64,000 nucleotides of DNA from Paramacrobiotus metropolitanus. Taxonomy: Eukaryota; Tardigrada; Eutardigrada; Parachela; Macrobiotidae. A program made the translations under genes and the position numbers. The stretch lies in contig NW_026570222.1 of the NCBI RefSeq assembly GCF_019649055.1, forward strand, positions 62,001-126,000. Reading direction: 5' to 3'. This document shows, one piece after another, positions 12,304-24,167 of this stretch (its first letter is position 1; each line of letters opens with the position of its first letter). Below the pieces are notes generated by a model. It ran no database searches, had not been told where the DNA came from, and worked only from the letters and a program-made list of their open reading frames with translations.

Positions 12304-13917
12304 AGGGTTACAAAAACGAAACTAAAGCTTGCAACTTAAACTTATGGTTAAAATTACATAGTTTGAAACCGGAAAGTAGACATTGAACGCAGCCTTTAAA
12401 ATGTATTTTGTGTAATATGCAATTATTAAATTAGCTAATGTCTGCCATATTTTGTAATACAAGCTACCTGAATAGTAATTATAACTTATAATTACTCAGG
12501 AACTTATAATTTTTAAGCGCCTAAGTGTGCACTTAATATGAACATGCACTGGACAACATACTTTAGTAGTTCACACAAAGAGTTGTTAACTACAGATAGT
12601 GAGATAATTTCTATAATAAAGGTACAGTATAACTGTACACGCTTTAAGTGCAAAAAGTATCGCCAGAACAAATTTTCTGTTCAGTCGGATGACACAGAAA
12701 TTACAACAAGCTATTTAAATACCCAACCTAATCCTTACCCCAAAAAAACTTGTGGGCGTCACCATCCAGAATTAGTGATGAGCGTAAGGATTTTGAATGG
12801 GGTCTTTATCAGGGAAAAAATTGTTTAAAGATGGGATGACTGCAAAAACGACCCTTTAGTGGGGTTATTTATTGCGGGGTGGGTTTTGAAAGTTTCCTAA
12901 TTGACAAAATACCGTAACTGCTTGTTTTTTGTTAAAGTTTTTAAGTCGAACAAAAGTGCACGTATTAATTTTCGTTCACTGATCGTTGAATTCTATATAA
13001 AGCCGTAAATGTTCGGTACAGTATAATTATATGGTATACAATATTACTGTATCTATATATTGTACAAAGTACTGTATGCAATCATGACATCTGTCGTACT
13101 AAACAGAGTACGGTGGTGGCCGGTTCGTTCGAGTAGCCGCAACACTTCCCATTGACGAAGAGCGTTGCCAATAACGTTAACAAAGAAAGTTTTTTCAAGC
13201 AGTGCTCTATGTTTCTTGGTTACGAATCAATTAACAAATACTTATACTGCGAGGGGGAAAAGTCAAATTGATATGATAATTATGATCACCATTAACGTTT
13301 ATGATTTAAGGTCAGTATTGCCGACTGTTGTCGGTTGGCGTTCGTTGGCGAGAATATGCAACACTTTCTGTTTTCTTAATATTGTTCCCTCCTTTTGCAT
13401 GCATACTTCGAAATGTAAAATGATATTGCTCCCATTACGAGCTAAAAATCGTTTTGTTTTATGTGGACCAAAAACGGTATACAACTTTTTCCTTAAAAAA
13501 TGGCTTGCACTCACTTAAGTTCCCGCCACCCGGGTGGCAGTACATCAGTTTCCTTGATATTTGTTACTGCGAAATTTTTTGAAGAACACTTCCCTGCAGT
13601 CCTACTGTCCTAGACGCTGAACTCTGAAGATTTGAGTTGTTTTGAACTGTGGAGCACTGGAGCTGATTTCGGGATTTTGACACTTCTTTTTGGTTTCGTT
13701 TGTGCATTCGTTTTACAAGTCCGTGCTCTGCATTGTTAGTGTTCCTTGTTCAATATCATTGTCCACTATTAGCTGGCGTGAGAATATTTTGTGCACATTT
13801 GTGCATTCTTGAAACTTGAAAGGGACCTGTCGAAGTTCGAGGCTGCGAATTTTCGCAAGCACCCATTTAGGGGACCTTTCTCATTTAGGGGAACGGGAAA
13901 CTGTTTAACGTCTCGAC
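12304..13917. other. AT-rich spacer upstream of PSMG3-like gene
   Basis: Nothing coding could be supported here. It contains scattered short direct and inverted repeats (TACAGTA and TGTAC motifs around 13010-13080) and presumably the promoter of the downstream gene. The open frames in it lack splice support and recognisable protein motifs. Confidence 0.4.
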
Positions 13918-15508
13918 ATGAGTGCAAACGCCAGCACAGAAGGAGCTCACCCTAAGGGGTTTCGGGTCGTGCAGGTAAAAAAATAAACGATAGCTCATGA
14001 TTTTTGCATTACTTATCACTTATGCAGTTCATCAATTGCCGTTGCTGCGTCTGATAATTGCTATGGTTCGAATTGCTAATAATTTTTTCCCTCTTTTGCA
14101 GACTCTTTCAAGTGCAGACAGCGACAATGGAGCGTTTGATGTGGTCTGTTTGGAGTTTGCGAACTATTTCATGGTCTTCGCCACTTCGGAGCCAAAAATA
14201 GGGACGCTGGTTCGTATGTTTATGTTTGTATAGTGCTTCGTAGTATGATTATTGTCGGTTTTGGTATTGGAGCTACTTTATGTTGAAACAATCGTTAAAA
14301 GGTAGTATCCGTAAACGAAAAATATTTCAGATTCTTAAATTTCAAAAAAGGTTATATTATTAAACCTGTATGGAGTTTACAAAAGTGGACATAAGTTTAC
14401 ATTTAGCATTCTGGCTGGCTCTGCAAAGTCGAATTATGTTACCTGGGTGTAAAATGGCCTCGCCATAAATTCGCGAATCTCGGATTGTTTTTATTTCAGT
14501 TTTCAACTTGTTCTATAGAAATTCGGATGTTGCAAGGTCTTCAGTATTTCCCCATAAATCGTAACAGCACTGTGACCGTGTATTCACAAATATATAGAAT
14601 TTTTCCACACTGCAGCCGTGTTTTCTTTGAATAGATTAATCACAGTCTCATCATCTCATGCACAAGTCAGCGTTTCGTCACACCGCTACGGGATTGAAGT
14701 GCGCTTGCTTGCGTAGCGCTTCCTTGCTTCCTAAGATTAAAACGCGCTTCCTTGCTTAGATTAAAATGCTGTTTTATTTCCATTCTTTTTAATTTTTAGA
14801 TAGAAGCCGCGCCTGATGATATTGTCGATTTGGGAAACCCGACTACGTATTCCACCACAGTAGTTTTTGGACGCGATGAGGTAAGTAAGAAATCTGTGAC
14901 TGTAGCCTTGAACCGCTTAATCGATGCCTCTGGAAATTTCATACGTGCAGACTGTGCAGTAAGATAGTGGTGAATATGATTTTTATGTTCGGTGATAGAA
15001 ATCGTAAACGTTTTTCGAAGGATTTGTGTTCGTAAATTTATGCCCTCTTACTCAGGCTTTACCTCTTATACTCGTACAAAGCTAATATCTCGAAAAACAT
15101 GCTACAATAATGTTCGTGTGACACTGACTTGCCTAATTTCGGCATCGTGATGACATTGTTTACTGTTGCGAATTTTTGCAGCTTAGTCTCCATTTATTAG
15201 CTCGCCGATTGGTAGAAGTCGTACAGCGGAGAATTTTGTTAGCGGTTTCCGGTGGCAGTCTCACACTGGAAGCGATACGGACTGTTGAAGCCGAGGTGCG
15301 CAAGGGGAATCTGGCAGCAAACAGGCAGATTGCAGTGGGAACAGATATGGGATCTCTTTGCACGCAGATGGTACCGTTGTCTTTAAATGATATTTCAGCA
15401 GATAAGGCAAGTGAACTGAATCAGTGCTTTCCGTTATTCTACGTTTCTACCGAGCAAAAGCATTTTCTCTTGCAGCGTGGATCAGATACCCTTGCTTTGT
15501 TGTTGTAG
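13918..15508 (+). CDS. PSMG3: Proteasome assembly chaperone 3-like
   Basis: PSMG3/PAC3 pairs with PSMG4 and helps build the 20S proteasome alpha ring in the cytosol. Exons 13918-13974, 14102-14209, 14800-14880 and 15182-15508 join in phase. The first 120 or so residues match the family fold: a beta strand DVVCLEFANYFMVFATSE, the segment PKIGTL, the strand STTVVFGRDE, then helix LSLHLLARRLVEVVQ and strand RILLAVSGGS followed by LTLEAIRTVEAEV. Human PSMG3 is 122 residues and ends near this point; this model runs on to 190 residues. The extra 70 residues have no recognised domain, so the last exon may instead splice or stop differently. The donor of exon 2 (GTTCGT) is weak but phase and similarity require it. 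Identity rests on pattern similarity in a divergent family. Confidence 0.72.
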
Positions 15509-17230
15509 GTGCTGTGAAATTGCTCCGGCCTGTTGCGGTTTCTGCTCTAGTTTCCAAGACATTTTTGCACTTGATGATACGTTCTTCACTCCCAGATTAT
15601 TTTTGTATTTTCATGCTGCGTGCGACAAGCTCTCGCCAGTTTGTATAATACTTTTCGATGGAACGGAGTAATTTTATAGGTGTAACGATGAGAGTTGCGC
15701 ACCTGTTTTGCTGTTCGCTGTTGCACCCAGAAACGTATATAAAAGCGATATTTTGTACCGGTTCTGTCAAAATTTTATCACCTGATGCAGAATAGAAGTA
15801 TTTAGACCGTAGTCCAAAATAGGAATTAATCAAGTTTTTCGAATTGTTTCCGACGCAGTAAAACGAATACATGATGATGCTGAGTTCAGTACTGGCAGGC
15901 TTACAGGTAACGGTACAAAGCTCAACATTTGCCGTCAGAAAGAATTAAGCTACTGTTATAATAAAAGGTTGACACTAAAACCTTTAATGCTGAGTTGGGG
16001 ATAACCTTCTCCACCCGTAGTACGCTGATCATTAGAGTGACCTTCTTTAGCTTTTATTTGTTCTTACAGGTACTACAGTCTGTACTGATGATATCTTACC
16101 TACTGACCATGAGTAAAATCAGCAGAATCCACTGATCATGATGAATTTAGAGTTTTGCAACTTTCGAAAGGCTTTCAAAAGATACCAAACACGTTTGTCA
16201 GATATTAGTTATCCGACGATCCGAGAATTTCGTTATTTGACCAACCGAAGAGATCCATTATTGTTGGCTGGAAAGCTTAAGAAATAAGTAATTTTGAACT
16301 GCATAAGCAATGATTTTTAGCATACAAAAATGATTTCGTGTTTATACTGTACAATCGGCAAATGTAAAATCAAATGGGTGTCAAAAAAATCCATATACGC
16401 ATAACCGGGTGTTTCCATTTAATTAACAGTAAAGGATGACCATCAAATACACGGAGCGAACTGACGTATAAAAAGCGAGGGTGAAAAGGGTGGCTATAGT
16501 GTTTTCCCTAATAATTATAACTACTATAATAAGTAGTATTATCATAATAAGTAGTATTATCCCATTTTTTGGTGCAGTTATTTACCCAAAAGGGTATGTA
16601 CGACATGGTACCGGTGCAGTATGTGCTGTAGTACTGTCTGAATATATACTTACTTGTAAAGGTCATGAGGCACGGTAATAATACATTGTGCGTAATGTTA
16701 TCGGGCGGGTAATTGGCAACATGGTTAAGCTACTTTTAAATTACCGTCGTACAAAACAACGTGCGTAATTTGACAATTGTATTGTTTGAGTGTTGGTTTT
16801 ACTATCATTAATCCTGGTGGTGTCACAATTTTGTTTTAATAAATTTTTCTTCGTTAAAAGCTGACCATTATTGCAATAATTGTTATAATTACCATACGCA
16901 GTTGTAATATTGTAGTGTAATCAAGTGAATATACTCGTATTTAATCCAGCTCTACATACGTATAAAATGATATGACCATCTGACGCAGTAAACTCGCGGA
17001 TACAGAAAGCTCGTCCAGTTGCTGAGAAAGCTAGTGTATTCGCATGAAAGAACGAATTACCCTGCTGAATTTCGGATTGTTACTGTGAAAGTACACCTTG
17101 GTGGAAGACAGTATCGAACGCATCGGATATCGATTATGCAATTGCTACAGTCTGTGCGGAAAGAAGCCGCCGCGGGAAGAGGCGACTGCTTTTGGTATCG
17201 GACTGTGCGGGGTGTGTGTGTATTGAAGTA
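15509..17230. other. Spacer with short repeats
   Basis: No gene supported. At about 16503-16560 a tandem repeat of ATAATAAGTAGTATTATC is present in two copies. The open frames at 15597-15872 (-) and 17019-17279 (+) lack splice or family support. Confidence 0.4.
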
Positions 17231-17881
17231 CGAGGACACACTAAGTATACGTGATAGACAAAAAATTAAGCGAGAATAAGTGATAACCATGCCCGGCTCA
17301 TGCAACGCGGGCAACCACCCAGGTTTGCAGTTGCTTGTAAGCACATAAAAAATGACTGACTGAAAATTATGCAAACTTTCAACGCTGATTTCTCGTGCAC
17401 TCTGGAACGTGACTATTCAACCAATATAACAGAAGACGCAGAAAAAAATAACACGATTTTTTGATACCAAAGAGGTGAGAAGATACGCTGATTCAAACAG
17501 ATTACAGCTATTTTCATTTTCTCGTAGACTGAGCATAGAATCCACGGTCAAGGGTTCCCCACACAGAATCCTATGCTATGTCTACGAGAAACTCAAAACG
17601 CTATCTCTTGTCTTAATCGCTATAAACTGCAACTTGTTGGGTATCAAAAATCTTGTAGTTTTTTTCTGCATCTTTTGCTACATTGGTCAAATTGCTTCGT
17701 TCCATAGCACACAAGGAATGAGAGCTGGAAGTCAGCATACGCGTCTATGAAGACGAGCTGTTTACTACGCAGTACTTGGACCGCCAACCCTTGGTGGCTG
17801 GGTGTGCTGCACAACACGTGATTGGTTATCATTTATTCTCGCTGGTTTTTTGGTCTATCACGTATACTTAGTGTGTCCTCG
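17231..17881. mobile_element. Foldback MITE-like inverted-repeat element
   Basis: A 651-bp near-palindrome centred at about 17555. Its ends are CGAGGACACACTAAGTATAC and the reverse complement, flanked on both sides by TA (17229-17230 and 17882-17883), the target duplication of Tc1/mariner-class elements. Nested arm matches were checked by eye: 17231-17290 with 17829-17881; GCAGAAAAAAATAACACGAT near 17435 with 17639-17674; TCGTAGACTGAGCATAG at 17522 with 17570-17588. The arms are imperfect, so it is not recent. No transposase frame is inside. Transcription would give a long hairpin RNA. Confidence 0.7.
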
Positions 17882-17883
17882 TA

Positions 17884-18968
17884 GTCATCTGATTGTTGTG
17901 TGGGGAATAGGAAATAAGCCGGTATGATCTTGTAAAGGGCGTCAGGTTAGCAGGCTTTATGGTGAGAAGTTGCTTCAATGCCGTGCTCAACGTAAGAACG
18001 CACACATCGCACTGGTGGCACAGCGCTGCACTACGTTGGCCAAGCGGCATGTACAATTGGTATCGATTATGATTAGGAGGGAAATACGTACGAAACCGGG
18101 AGGAAAATTGATCCAGAGAACACAACACGGCCTGCGAGAACCCAGCCGTAATCAGCTAGTCAAGCATGATGATGCATGCTGGACGTCGGTAGCAGCGTTG
18201 CATTGCAGCCGTGGCATTCAGCATATAACACGAGGCAGTGTAATTACAGCTTATGATCAAACCTATTGTGGCACCAGCGGCTTAGCGTGGAAAACCGTTA
18301 CCGGCTGATGCTGTCTAGCTGTGGACTTATTTAATTACAAGTGTACCGATGCTGTTTATTCAAAACGTTAATAACTATACGTGCATCTAATATTATATTG
18401 ATTTTTAACGAATTGGTCGTTGTTGCATTTGATGTTTATGTAATATAAGCAGGGAGTGATTTCTCGGTTTTCGTCGATGCCTGCTTCAGCTGCTCTGGAA
18501 CTGGAAAAATGTATCTATTAAGAGGTTGCGCATTGCATTTGCGACTAACAGGATTTTTCCATATTCCGAAAACTGCGACTTTGGTTTGTAATGTCAGTGT
18601 TTCGTATTAATAAAGAAAGTTCGAAGAACAGGAACCACAGACAAGTGAAGATTTTGTCTGCCTCCTGATACTTCCTTTTTGCTTGAAATTCGCATGCTGT
18701 GATGGGCACTTTATTCAACGATTGTCTGGCTGGGTAATCATATATCGATGCGCTATTAAAGGCGTAATAGCATGGCTATTATAATATTTTGACGGAAGTC
18801 ATTAATGGGTTTGTGTTCTGATGATCCTGCCGTTTCTTAAATGGTTTAGTGCAGAAAATCTGGTTTTCGCAATAGCACAGCTTAATATACGTGTTTCACG
18901 CCCTTTTGATCTCCTACTATTTCACTTTTGTGGAGCGTTGAGTGCGGTGAAAAAATACTGCCGGGAAT
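17884..18968. other. Spacer upstream of the PP1 gene
   Basis: A 112-codon plus-strand frame at 17970-18308 is richer in Arg and Cys than its surroundings but has no splice support or clear family. The rest is AT-rich and presumably includes the PP1 promoter and 5' UTR. Confidence 0.4.
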
Positions 18969-21900
18969 ATGACAGGAACGTACGAAAGGGAACTTAACAT
19001 TGATTCTGTAATCGAACAGTTGGTGTCAGTCCGTGATAGTCCGGGAAAACAGGTTGGTAAAATTTGATCGTGTTCAAACCGATCACTATACTTTAGTTTA
19101 CAACGAAATTCAAGCATTTAACAGGTGATAATAAAAACGTCGGAGAGTTACAATATTTGTTATTGTGAGCTTAATTAATTTCTATTTCTTTCTATTAATT
19201 TTTAAATTTTATGAAATTTTAAACTGCTGATACTTTTGCCGGCTGTTTTTGCTTATATATCAGTTTTGATTGGATAACGGTCAGAAGTTCTTTCGAATTC
19301 TTTTATAAAAAAAGTAGTTTTATTTCAAATGAATGTAACAACTTATGTCATGAATGAATTTATTTTCATTTGGATTGTAATACCAACATTTCGCTTTTTA
19401 CCGATAACATGCACTCGTACAAAATTTGACAGGTTCAACTCCCGGAAAACACCATTCGTGTTCTCTGCCAACTTTCCCGTACAATCTTCCTGGAGCAGCC
19501 GATGCTAGTAGAATTAGCGTCACCCGTTGTTATTGCTGGCGATATTCACGGTAAGGGTAAACATCAGCAGTAATTTTCTTTAAAAAGTTGTAATTTTTCA
19601 TTCCTGCAGTTTTGTCCTTGTGGTTGAAACTTTGCTCCCTGAATAACAAAACCATAAAAATAACACCGATTTTTTAAATAAAATTATCAAAAAGCAAACA
19701 AACGGATATATTTAATTAATTAACAAAATAATATATGCAAAAATATCGAGTCAGACATTGTGATTACTACTATGATGTTGACTAAAAAGTTTTTCGACAT
19801 TTGAACCTGATAATAGCCCAAATTATGTTCTTGTTTTTTGCTTTCGGAATGTCGGCAAAGGTTTATCAATCGGTGGTTGTAGAGTCTGAGAGTTTTTTTG
19901 CCTTTTTTAATGGTTTCTCCATTCTGCATTCTTGTTGTCAGAGCTGCCGCTTAGCATTAGAAAGTGTTATTAAAGCACTGTGCCGGATTACCAATCTTAT
20001 ACGTAAACGAAATAATTTCTTTCCTTTTAATATAATATGCGTGGGCAATAAATCTATTGTAGTTAAATAAGTAGCAGTTTCACACGGTGCCAGCAGCGAC
20101 TGACAGAATGATTTATGGTCATATAAATAATCACGGAGATCACGCAAATTATACATGCTATTGTTGTTCCTGCTGAGATCTCCCTGAGACTGAAACTTCC
20201 GACAGTATTTGCTTTTTCTGCATCATTTGAGCTTTCTTTTCACAACACATTTATAAATAAAATTTTCAGCGTGTCAGTTCGCGTTGCAACAATGCTTTCT
20301 CGTTCTGCTATAGGTCAGTTCGAAGACCTCCTGCGGCATTTTGATCGAGTGGGCTATCCTGGACAACGAAATTACCTTTTCATGGGAGACTATGTTGATC
20401 GGTATTTATTCTTAAAAATACTTAACGCTGTAACAAGTAGTTGCCGTTATTACCGGCGGGCATCATTAGTAATGCCAAGCCTAGCTGCTTAACGTTTTTT
20501 GCGTCATGGCCCTGTCTCGCTTTCTCAGCGGCGCGGTACTCTTTTGCATCTGTTACTCTAGGGGAAAAAGATCTCTGGAGACGATTTGTCTCGTTCTGGC
20601 ATATAAAATCAAATATCCTGAGAATTTCTTCTTGCTGCGAGGAAATCATGAGTGTGCCAGCATCAATAGGATTTATGGATTCTATGATGAATGTGCGTAT
20701 ATACACAGAATACAACTAATAATCCACACTGAAAATTGAGTTTTTTATAAGAGGTCATAATAATTATCGATCACATGCGGACTGTGTAATTTTAGGTGTG
20801 TGCTTGTACAGTATTTTATCTCCAATTTAGCTTTATGCATCAGATTAAGTGCATCGTTAACAATACATCGTCATGTTTTAGGCAAAAGACGTTACAATAT
20901 AAAATTATGGAAAACATTTACAGACTGTAAGTGCTAGTTCAATTGACCACGTCAATTTTTAATAAGCTGTGATATGACGTGTATGTGACAGCGCATTCTG
21001 ATTGTATAGGTTTTAACTGCTTGCCAATTGCGGCATTAGTGGAAGGAAGCATCCTGTGAGTAACGGAAACTGTCAAGGGTATAATACCAATTTAATTATT
21101 GTAAAAACACTTTTTGAAAAGTACGGTCAAAGTTTTTGATTCGGCGCTCTGTGTAGTGTGTATATGGCGCATCTTCTACGTATCTGTGAATTCCATCTAC
21201 ACGCAAAACTATTGACTGAAATGGCTCATATGATTTATTTGTGTGAGAATTTTTTTGCGGTCATTCTGAAATGAGACATTTTAATGATTGCAAGAGTATT
21301 TATACATGTATTTATGTATTTATATCGTTTCTTTCGCAAAAACACTCACCGGCAATTCTAACTGTTATCTGGATACATTTATAAAGCAAGTTCAAAATCT
21401 TTCGCTGATTAAGTCTTAGAAGATTCAAACTAAAAACTGTTGCGCAATCATAAAAATTATTGCGTTCAGAGGTTATTCTGCTCTAACTAAAATCTAAGTA
21501 ATATTTTTATTAACTAGATGCATGCATGGCGGCCTAAGTCCTGACCTTGAAGATTTGGATCAGGTACCGTGCACATTCTGTATTGCAGTTGTGAAATAGT
21601 AGCTGAAAAGCCTAGTTTAAATCTCTGTCCACAAATGCGATCATATTATAAAAATTACAAATATTGTAGATAAGGAAAATTGCCCGGCCGTTGGACGTTC
21701 CTGATAGTGAGTATTTATTGCATTGTTATTTACCTTTTTTTCGTTCCATAAAAATGGCTATAATACGTAGGAATAGATTAACTGCTAGAGTCGCTAAAAG
21801 CGGATGACTAAATCCAGACAGAACTATCTGGCTAAATACCAGATCGAACTGAGAATGTAATTTTTAGGTGGATTGGTTTGTGATCTATTATGGAGTGACC

Positions 21901-22753
21901 CGGTAAGTAGGCTCGATCAAATGGTTCTTCGCAGTATGACACTGCAAGTAATTCCCATCAATGGCGGATGTGCCTGACTGTCTGTGGTTGCTCCGACAGG
22001 ACGAAGACATAACCGGATGGGGTGAAAACGACAGAGGCGTATCATACACATTTGGAGGCGATATAGTCCGTCAATATTTGAAAAAGCTTGATTGTAGCTG
22101 CATAGTTCGGGCTCATCAAGGTACGGATCAATTGGGCAGCGATAGAAGGGAAAAAAACTCTAATGGGTCTGCGTATGCACGTCTACATTTGATCCAGTAT
22201 TATGCGCATACGTGGTGGTCTTTAATACAATACAGTTCCCATTAATGCTTATGCATGTGTCAACAGTCATCCTATTGATTTTCAGTTGTTGAGGACGGCT
22301 ACCAGTTTTTCCAGAAACGGAAGGTAAGCAGTACGTTCTTCGGAAGAGTTTTGCAGTAAGGAATCACTAAACATATATAAACTTGACCGCATGCAGTCGG
22401 TGGACTGAATAATTAAGATCGCTTATTAGGATTTGCTTGAAAGTCATTAACTACAGTGTTTGTGTACAATACATCGCCATGTTATGAAAATCTGTACATA
22501 ACAGCGTTAACCGCATCATATTGTAGTTGGTTACACTCTTCTCCGCGCCAAATTATTGTGGGGAATTCGTAAGTCGCAACGGCAAAGAAATGTATTTGTG
22601 AATTGTGACCTTGAGAAATTCGGCTAATTCATGCTTTTTTAGGATAATGCCGGTGCTGTGATGATAGTGGATGAAAGCTTAACTTGTTCGTTTTCCATTC
22701 TACCGCCTGATAAAACCAAGGTTTTGGGCGATAGCAAAGATAAAAAGGGTTGA
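18969..22753 (+). CDS. PP1-type Ser/Thr phosphatase catalytic subunit, divergent
   Basis: Protein phosphatase 1 catalytic subunits dephosphorylate Ser/Thr with a two-metal site and gain specificity from RVxF-type partners. Exons: 18969-19052, 19433-19550, 20314-20401, 20562-20692, 20882-20926, 21010-21055, 21518-21563, 21670-21706, 21868-21902, 22000-22120, 22286-22323, 22527-22568, 22643-22753. They sum to 313 residues with every phase consistent. All catalytic motifs are intact: [39 protein letters not shown] and [14 protein letters not shown]. The block [20 protein letters not shown] is PP1-specific, excluding PP2A and PP2B. The protein diverges from the near-invariant animal PP1 in many positions ([37 protein letters not shown]). 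It ends without the usual extended tail and TPPR phosphorylation site. It is probably a PP1 paralogue rather than the main copy. Confidence 0.93.
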
Positions 22754-23531
22754 GGATAGCGCTGTTATAATATCCGCATTATTTTACTTTTTGGTTTCCT
22801 TACGGTATTATCCTGGTTTGTTTGCGTTTTGCTTGGTAAAGCGTTTGCTCCAATATAATCCGATACATATCGGTCACGGAGTGGACATTGAAAAGGTCCG
22901 GCATAACTGCCCCGTCCCGCACACATTTCGGCAGTATGAATGTGCTGTGCTAATGTCTGCTGCTAGCTAAACTTAATTTTCTGATCATTATATGCGAAGA
23001 GCAACCCCCAACAGCTCGAGCAGTGTCAGTGAAGTGTCAATAAAAGCATAAAATCTGAAAGCTAACACAAAAAACTATCCTAAGGAAACTAATTTCGGAA
23101 GGTTAAATTAAATTACTCGCAACCTTTGAATTAATTTTTTGTTGTGTTAAAAAAACGACGTAGTTGTCATTAGCTGTAGAGGACAAACCTATGATAAAAA
23201 AAAACTTGCTCGAGGTAGCCTGAGGTAGCAAAAACTTACTCGATGCTACGGTAGGTCAGTATGCATATAGTTATACGTATAGGCTATAGCTAAATATAAA
23301 TACCATAATAGATAAGTACTCGTATCAAATATTATGTCCATTTATGGCAGTATTGGACTATTACAGTACATATTAGCTGAAGAAACATAGTGCCGTCATT
23401 GTAGCCTGTAGGTACAGATACAGCACACTACGGTATCTATACTAAAATTTAAATTAAAAAATATACGGTATTTATGCTGAAAGTTAAGTTTTGATAGATT
23501 GGCACATAACATCCATGAATTCTTTGTTTTT
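22754..23531. other. Spacer downstream of PP1
   Basis: Contains the probable PP1 3' UTR. No coding potential seen. A short direct repeat, two copies of a CTCGAGGTAGC/CTGAGGTAGC-like unit, lies at about 23209-23230. Confidence 0.4.
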
Positions 23532-23768
23532 TTAAGAGCGAAGTTTTTGCCACAATAAACTTTTAAGTGCGGTGCCGGCTCCGATTCTAGCCTGTTGTTC
23601 TAGGCTTCCAGCCGAATGTTTATCGGTTCCATTCGTCCAGTGTTTCCTGCGCTTATTAGCTATCGGAACGGGTAAGGCGTCTACAAAGTTTATCTCAGCC
23701 CCCGCCAAACGGGAGCTCGTTCCGCTGCTGCTTAAGTTCGGCTCGCCGGTTCTGGCAGAACGTATGTC
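23532..23768 (-). CDS. Candidate terminal exon, unknown protein
   Basis: Not recognised. A minus-strand frame is open from an acceptor-like CTGCCAG near 23758 to a stop at 23532. It reads ...GAEINFVDALPVPIANKRRK and ends LKSLLWQKLRS. The stretch is locally more GC-rich than the flanks and the frame has no in-frame ATG near its start, as expected of a 3' exon. No upstream exon could be joined between here and the SMG8 start, whose own 5' region overlaps that search space. The plus strand is also open here (23572-23808), so strand is uncertain. Confidence 0.28.
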   Translation of the reverse strand, partial: DIRSARTGEPNLSSSGTSSRLAGAEINFVDALPVPIANKRRKHWTNGTDKHSAGSLEQQARIGAGTALKSLLWQKLRS

Positions 23769-24167
23769 AAAGCAGTCAAACCGTAGCAAACGTCAACAAA
23801 ATTTCTAACAAAATATTAACTAATGTTAGTAAAAAGCTTCTACTGTTAGTTTACACTTTGCATTTTTACCAATTCGTTTTATTCAAACTTGAAAGACTAC
23901 GTCACTACCAATTTATTTCAAATACGGTAGCAAGCTGCAAGCACCTCATATCTTGGCAGCATTTTTTATCGTGTTCGCCGTTGCTTTCGTATTTCGTGTG
24001 AACTGTGTTGGAGCTCTTTTAGTTCGGTACTTTATTGGAGCTTGTAAATTTTAAAAGTGCTGTTTACTTTGCCTTCGGAAGATATTACTTTACGTAGAAT
24101 TGTGGACTGTATGGTTTTTGAAATGTTAACACTATAGGTAGCAAAATCTTTTGGAGTGGAATAAAAA

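Noticed and set aside
17100-18300. Faint resemblance of translated pieces to histone H3 and H4 (RKEAAAGRG, EISRYDLVKG, TLAKRHVQL; WKTVTG) on both sides of the foldback element
   Set aside because: Matches are short, need several frame changes and gaps, and are not in consistent order. They are within what chance alignment to small basic proteins can give. A TBLASTN of the region against histones would settle it.
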